Below the pieces are notes generated by a model that saw only the letters and a program-made list of their open reading frames with translations, did no database searches and was not told the DNA's origin. The position numbers and the translations under genes are program-made. This document shows, one piece after another, positions 60,900-64,000 of a stretch of 64,000 nt of DNA (the first letter of the stretch is position 1; every line of letters starts with the position of its first letter). The stretch comes from Phycisphaerae bacterium (GTDB lineage: Bacteria > Planctomycetota > Phycisphaerae > Sedimentisphaerales > Anaerobacaceae). The stretch is from positions 85,587 through 149,586 of the forward strand of contig JAGOLX010000010.1 in the NCBI GenBank assembly GCA_017993835.1, written 5' to 3'.

Positions 60900-63239
60900 A
60901 TGCAGGGCAATACATTCTACGAAACCGCCGCCATTCTGAGTCTGGCCACGGTGCTGAGCGTGATCGGGCAGAAGCTCCGCCAGCCTTTGATTATCATGTT
61001 CCTGGCGACCGGCATCCTCGCGGGCCCGGCGGTCCTTGGGTTCATCCAGAGCTACGACCAGATCGAGCTGCTGGCCCACATCGGGATCTCCCTGCTGCTG
61101 TTTATCGTCGGATTGCGCCTGGACTTGAGCCTGATCCGCACCACCGGGCCGGTCGCCCTGGCCACCGGGCTGGGCCAGATCGTCTTCACCGCGGGCATCG
61201 GGTTCGTCATCACCCTGGTCCTGGGGATGACCGTGGTCAGCGCCGCCTACGTCTCGGTGGCCCTGACGTTCTCCAGCACGATCATCATCGTCAAGCTGCT
61301 GTCGGACAAGAAGGAGATCGACGCCCTGCACGGGCGGATCGCGGTCGGCTTCCTGATCGTCCAGGACATCGCGGCCATTCTGGCCCTCGTGGCGCTGACC
61401 ACTTTCGGCGCGACGCTGTCCAGCGAGCGGCCTGCGTGGGTGGTCTCCCTGCTCATGGCGGGCAAGGGGATCGGGCTGCTGCTGGTCGTCGGCCTTCTCA
61501 TGCGATACGTCTTACCGCGTCTGACCGCCCGCGTGGCCCATTCGCAGGAGATGCTGATCCTGTTTGCGGTCGCCTGGGCGGTCCTGCTGGCGGCCGGCAG
61601 CGAATGGCTCGGCTTCAGCAAAGAGGTCGGCGCCTTCCTGGCGGGCGTCTCCCTGGCGCCCACGGAGTACCGCGACTCGATCAGCTCCAAGCTGACGAGC
61701 ATTCGCGACTTCCTCCTGCTGTTCTTCTTCATCGACTTGGGCGCCCGCCTGAACTGGTCTGCGGTGGGGTCGGAAATCCCCGAGGCGGCGATCCTGTCGC
61801 TGTTCGTGCTCATCGGCAATCCGCTGATCGTGATCGCGATCATGGGCTTCATGGGCTATCGCTGCCGGACGTCTTTCCTGGCCGGCCTGACGGTCGCCCA
61901 GATCAGCGAGTTCTCGCTGATCGTGGGGGCCCTCGGCGTCACGCTCGGGCACATCCCGCCGCAGACGATGGGCCTGATCACCCTCGTCGGCGTCGTGACG
62001 ATCTTCGCCTCCACGTACATGATCCTCTATTCGCACAGTCTCTACCAGTTCCTCGCCCGCCCGCTGCGGGTCTTCGAACGCAAGAACCCCTACCGGGAGG
62101 CCAGCAGCGACACCGCGGCGGAAACGACCGCTGCCGACGCCATCCTCGTCGGTCTGGGCAACTACGGCAGCGGCCTGGCCGAGCGGCTCCTCGAACGCAA
62201 GATGAGGATCCTCGGTGTGGACTTCGATCCCCAGGCGCTTGCGAAGTGGCGAGCCCGCGGCGTCTCCGTCCTCTACGGCGACATGGCCGACCCCGACCTC
62301 TACGAGCAACTGCCGATGAACCACGTCCGCTGGGTCGTCAGCACGGTCCGCTCGAAGGACGTGAACCTGGCCCTGCTGCACCTGCTGAGGCATCGTGTGG
62401 GTCTGACGGAAGAAGGCAGGTCGGGCCCGAAAGAACAGAAGGTCAGAAGGTTAGAAGGTGAGAAGGTCGGAGAGTCGGTCGAACGCGCCGGGAGCCCAGG
62501 AGAGAACCAGACTGTCCGATCTTCTGACCTTCTCAACTTCCTACCTTCTGGTTTCGATTCGCCTTCTTCCGTCTCAGGGCACGGCGTGAAGGTGGCGTTG
62601 ACCGCCGCGAGCCCGGAGGAGGCGGCGCTCTATCGCCAGGCAGGCGCCCATGTCGTCCTGTGTCCGTTCACCGACGCCGCGGAGCAGGGGGCCGATGCCC
62701 TGACGTACGCGTCGGACATCCTGCCCGAGAGCGTCGATTGGCCCGTCGCCTTCCAGGAGATCCGCGTCAAGTCGGATTCCGTCTTCGCAGGCCACAGCCT
62801 GCGTCAGATCCCCCTGCGGTCGGAGGCGGGCGTCTCCGTCCTGGCGGTCAGTCGGGCCGGAAGGGTCCATTACGACCCCGAACCCGACTTCCAGGTCTAC
62901 CCGGGCGACCACATGGTCCTCATGGGACCGGTCCAGGCGCTGAAGAAGGCGGAGAGCCTGATCAATCAGGCCCAGGACCGCCAGGCCGAGGACGGACTGA
63001 AGCGGTTCGTGATGGCCGAGATCGAGGTCTTCCACGATTCGAGATGGTCGGGCAAGACCCTCGCGGACCTGCAGTTCCGCCAGCAGTGCGGCGTGACGGT
63101 CGTCGGCATCCGACGTGGCGACGAGCAGATCCCCTCGCCCGGCCCGAACGAGTCCCTCGCGCCGGGCGACCGCCTGATCGTCATCGGAACCGCCGACAAG
63201 ATTGACAGCCTGGAAAAAGGCAGATCGGGCCTGCTTTGA
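60900..63239 (+). CDS. CPA2-family cation/proton antiporter with RCK domains
   Basis: A protein of about 779 residues (ATG 60900 with AGGA upstream; ATG 60891 is three codons earlier). Residues 1-395 form the CPA2 antiporter (KefB/KefC/YbaL-like, 12-13 membrane segments; LTFSSTIIIVKLL and FLIVQDIAAI are typical). Residues about 415-600 are a TrkA-N domain with the nucleotide motif VGLGNYGSGLAERLL. Two TrkA-C domains follow (about 615-700 and 700-779). It probably exchanges K+ or Na+ for protons, gated by nucleotides. A repeat-derived insert lies in the TrkA-N domain at about residues 504-560. Confidence 0.88.
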   Translation: MQGNTFYETAAILSLATVLSVIGQKLRQPLIIMFLATGILAGPAVLGFIQSYDQIELLAHIGISLLLFIVGLRLDLSLIRTTGPVALATGLGQIVFTAGIGFVITLVLGMTVVSAAYVSVALTFSSTIIIVKLLSDKKEIDALHGRIAVGFLIVQDIAAILALVALTTFGATLSSERPAWVVSLLMAGKGIGLLLVVGLLMRYVLPRLTARVAHSQEMLILFAVAWAVLLAAGSEWLGFSKEVGAFLAGVSLAPTEYRDSISSKLTSIRDFLLLFFFIDLGARLNWSAVGSEIPEAAILSLFVLIGNPLIVIAIMGFMGYRCRTSFLAGLTVAQISEFSLIVGALGVTLGHIPPQTMGLITLVGVVTIFASTYMILYSHSLYQFLARPLRVFERKNPYREASSDTAAETTAADAILVGLGNYGSGLAERLLERKMRILGVDFDPQALAKWRARGVSVLYGDMADPDLYEQLPMNHVRWVVSTVRSKDVNLALLHLLRHRVGLTEEGRSGPKEQKVRRLEGEKVGESVERAGSPGENQTVRSSDLLNFLPSGFDSPSSVSGHGVKVALTAASPEEAALYRQAGAHVVLCPFTDAAEQGADALTYASDILPESVDWPVAFQEIRVKSDSVFAGHSLRQIPLRSEAGVSVLAVSRAGRVHYDPEPDFQVYPGDHMVLMGPVQALKKAESLINQAQDRQAEDGLKRFVMAEIEVFHDSRWSGKTLADLQFRQQCGVTVVGIRRGDEQIPSPGPNESLAPGDRLIVIGTADKIDSLEKGRSGLL
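62436..62560. repeat. Inverted repeat inserted in frame in the antiporter gene
   Basis: AGAAGGTCAGAAGGTTAGAA and GGTGAGAAGGTCGGAGAG on the left pair with CCGATCTTCTGACCTTCTCA and ACTTCCTACCTTCTGG on the right. It encodes a highly charged, Gly/Ser-rich stretch within the TrkA-N fold and keeps the frame. Confidence 0.8.
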
Positions 63240-63285
63240 GGCGGAACAGTCTCTCGGCTCGATTCTTTCCCCTCAAACCCCGGTC

Positions 63286-63385
63286 GCCTGTGGCACCTGT
63301 GGCACCCCCGCCCTCGGGGGTGTTCTTTCCCCAGCCGAGGGCGGCTGGGCTACATGTCTTTCCCCAGCCGCCCCCGGCGCTTGAC
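63286..63385. repeat. Interspersed repeat 'D' copy
   Basis: GGCACCCCCGCCCTCGGGGG and CCCAGCCGAGGGCGGCTGGG, then CCCCAGCCGCCCCCGGCG. It is the same hairpin pair as at 23643 and 33488, between the antiporter and the HTH gene. Confidence 0.75.
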
Positions 63386-63497
63386 ATGGCGTCCGCCGAC
63401 CGGTAGCATTCCCTCCGTTGGCGGGCGCCGCGAATCGCGGAGGAGTGCCTCAGGGGGACGACCCGCCCTCAGCTCGGAATCAGCACGGGATCTTCGC

Positions 63498-63842
63498 GTG
63501 AAACTGTCGGACGAACAACTCGATACGCTGCGCAAGGCCTTCCGCCTCTCCCCCAGAGAGACGCAGATCCTGGAATTGCTCTTCGAAGGCTTGCCCACCA
63601 ACCGCGCCATCGCAGAGCGGCTGCACGCGACAGAGGACGCGGTCAAGGCAGCGGGGCGAACCCTCTTCCTCAAGACGCGAACACAGAGCAAACACGAGAT
63701 GGTTCTGGTCTGCCTGGATTCCCTGCGCTCCGGCCAGGACGACGCGATGCGCCGCGCCGAGATGGACGCCGCCGCCAGGCTCCTCGCGTACACGCACGAA
63801 CTGGAGCGTCGGATCTCCCGCCTGGAACGTCGCAAGGACTGA
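63498..63842 (+). CDS. LuxR-type HTH protein
   Basis: About 114 residues if started at GTG 63498 (KLSDEQLDTLRKAF...). The frame is open back to 63354, but that part contains repeat D and reads as noncoding. The core is a LuxR/FixJ-like HTH: LSPRETQILELLFEGLPTNRAIAERLHATEDAVKAAGRTLFLKTRTQSKHEMV. A short helical tail follows. No receiver or sensor domain is attached. The target is unknown, and a weak ribosome binding site makes the start uncertain. Confidence 0.7.
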   Translation: MKLSDEQLDTLRKAFRLSPRETQILELLFEGLPTNRAIAERLHATEDAVKAAGRTLFLKTRTQSKHEMVLVCLDSLRSGQDDAMRRAEMDAAARLLAYTHELERRISRLERRKD

Positions 63843-63848
63843 TCCGGA

Positions 63849-63876
63849 GTCCGCCCTTCGGGCGGCGATTTTTCGC
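63849..63876 (+). terminator. Intrinsic terminator after the HTH gene
   Basis: CCGCC, CTTCG tetraloop context, GGCGG, then CGATTTTTCG, about 10 bases after the stop codon. Confidence 0.7.
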
Positions 63877-63958
63877 TTTCTGCCAGCAGCATGCTATTGG
63901 CCCAAAGCGGCAAATGCCGGGGGTATGGGGGCGGCGAGGCTGTGAGAGAATTCGAATT

Positions 63959-64000
63959 ATGACAGTACCTCGGTTTTGTCTCTGGGACGAGATCGGGCTT
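63959..64000 (+). CDS. Possible start of a next gene, cut by the window edge
   Basis: ATG 63959 after GAGAG opens a frame to the edge (MTVPRFCLWDEIGL). Fourteen codons are too few to judge; a weak guess only. Confidence 0.25.
   Translation, partial: MTVPRFCLWDEIGL

Noticed and set aside
1..64000. tRNA or rRNA genes, complete insertion sequence, prophage
   Set aside because: No tRNA-like cloverleaf, rRNA core sequence, intact transposase or phage structural gene was recognised by reading; a tRNAscan or profile search could still find one.

Overview
The window looks like a chromosomal segment of a GC-rich planctomycete, most likely Phycisphaerae or Sedimentisphaerales. This is inferred from gene content, not from a marker gene. 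The supporting content is four tandem prepilin-like proteins, large secreted LamG, CotH/lamin-tail and glycine-rich proteins, a PEP-CTERM-like tail, a SpoIVB-type S55 peptidase, and many interspersed palindromic repeats, some sitting in frame inside genes. No rRNA or tRNA gene was recognised.

Layout. 1-10 kb: KtrB/KtrA potassium uptake, a HEPN-like protein, an RluD-type pseudouridine synthase, a TPR membrane protein, an S55-peptidase-like exported protein with a secreted beta-propeller, and a lone class I fumarase alpha subunit. 10-14 kb: four divergent prepilin-like genes on the minus strand. 14-20 kb: ribE, pdxA and rsmA on the minus strand (pdxA-rsmA neighbourhood as in many bacteria), then a thymidylate-synthase-like gene and a parvulin isomerase on the plus strand. 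20-26 kb: a candidate structured RNA with a strong terminator, a 977-residue LamG/discoidin protein, a decayed mobile-type gene and rmuC. 26-33 kb: an accessory island with three tandem genes sharing an apparently undescribed C-X7-C-X4-H-X4-H domain (one fused to a GreA/Rnk-type domain), a PIN toxin with its downstream antitoxin, a YhcG-type nuclease and a metallophosphoesterase. 33-37 kb: repeat-rich DNA, a HAD hydrolase, a homocysteine methyltransferase and an amino acid permease.

37-45 kb holds a complete type II-C CRISPR-Cas system. The array has 45 repeats and 44 spacers on the plus strand, converging on cas2, cas1 and a 1155-residue cas9 on the minus strand. A tracrRNA lies just upstream of cas9 and diverges from it, with its own promoter. 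Each repeat ends in a -10-like TACAAT with a -35-like TTGCCC 16 bases earlier, so crRNAs are probably started from inside each repeat, as in Neisseria. The array is bracketed by two perfect hairpins.

45-64 kb: a tRNA-dihydrouridine synthase, a PEP-CTERM protein, a 1328-residue glycine-rich surface protein behind a consensus promoter, a CotH/lamin-tail protein, a 183-bp tandem repeat, a beta-helix/metallo-beta-lactamase/LamG fusion, a large secreted protein of unknown function, a CPA2 antiporter with RCK domains and a LuxR-type HTH protein.

The strongest leads are the triplicated Cys/His family at 26.8-28.4 kb, the self-promoting CRISPR array with its tracrRNA and flanking hairpins, and the palindromic repeats carried in frame inside rsmA, the antiporter and a secreted protein.
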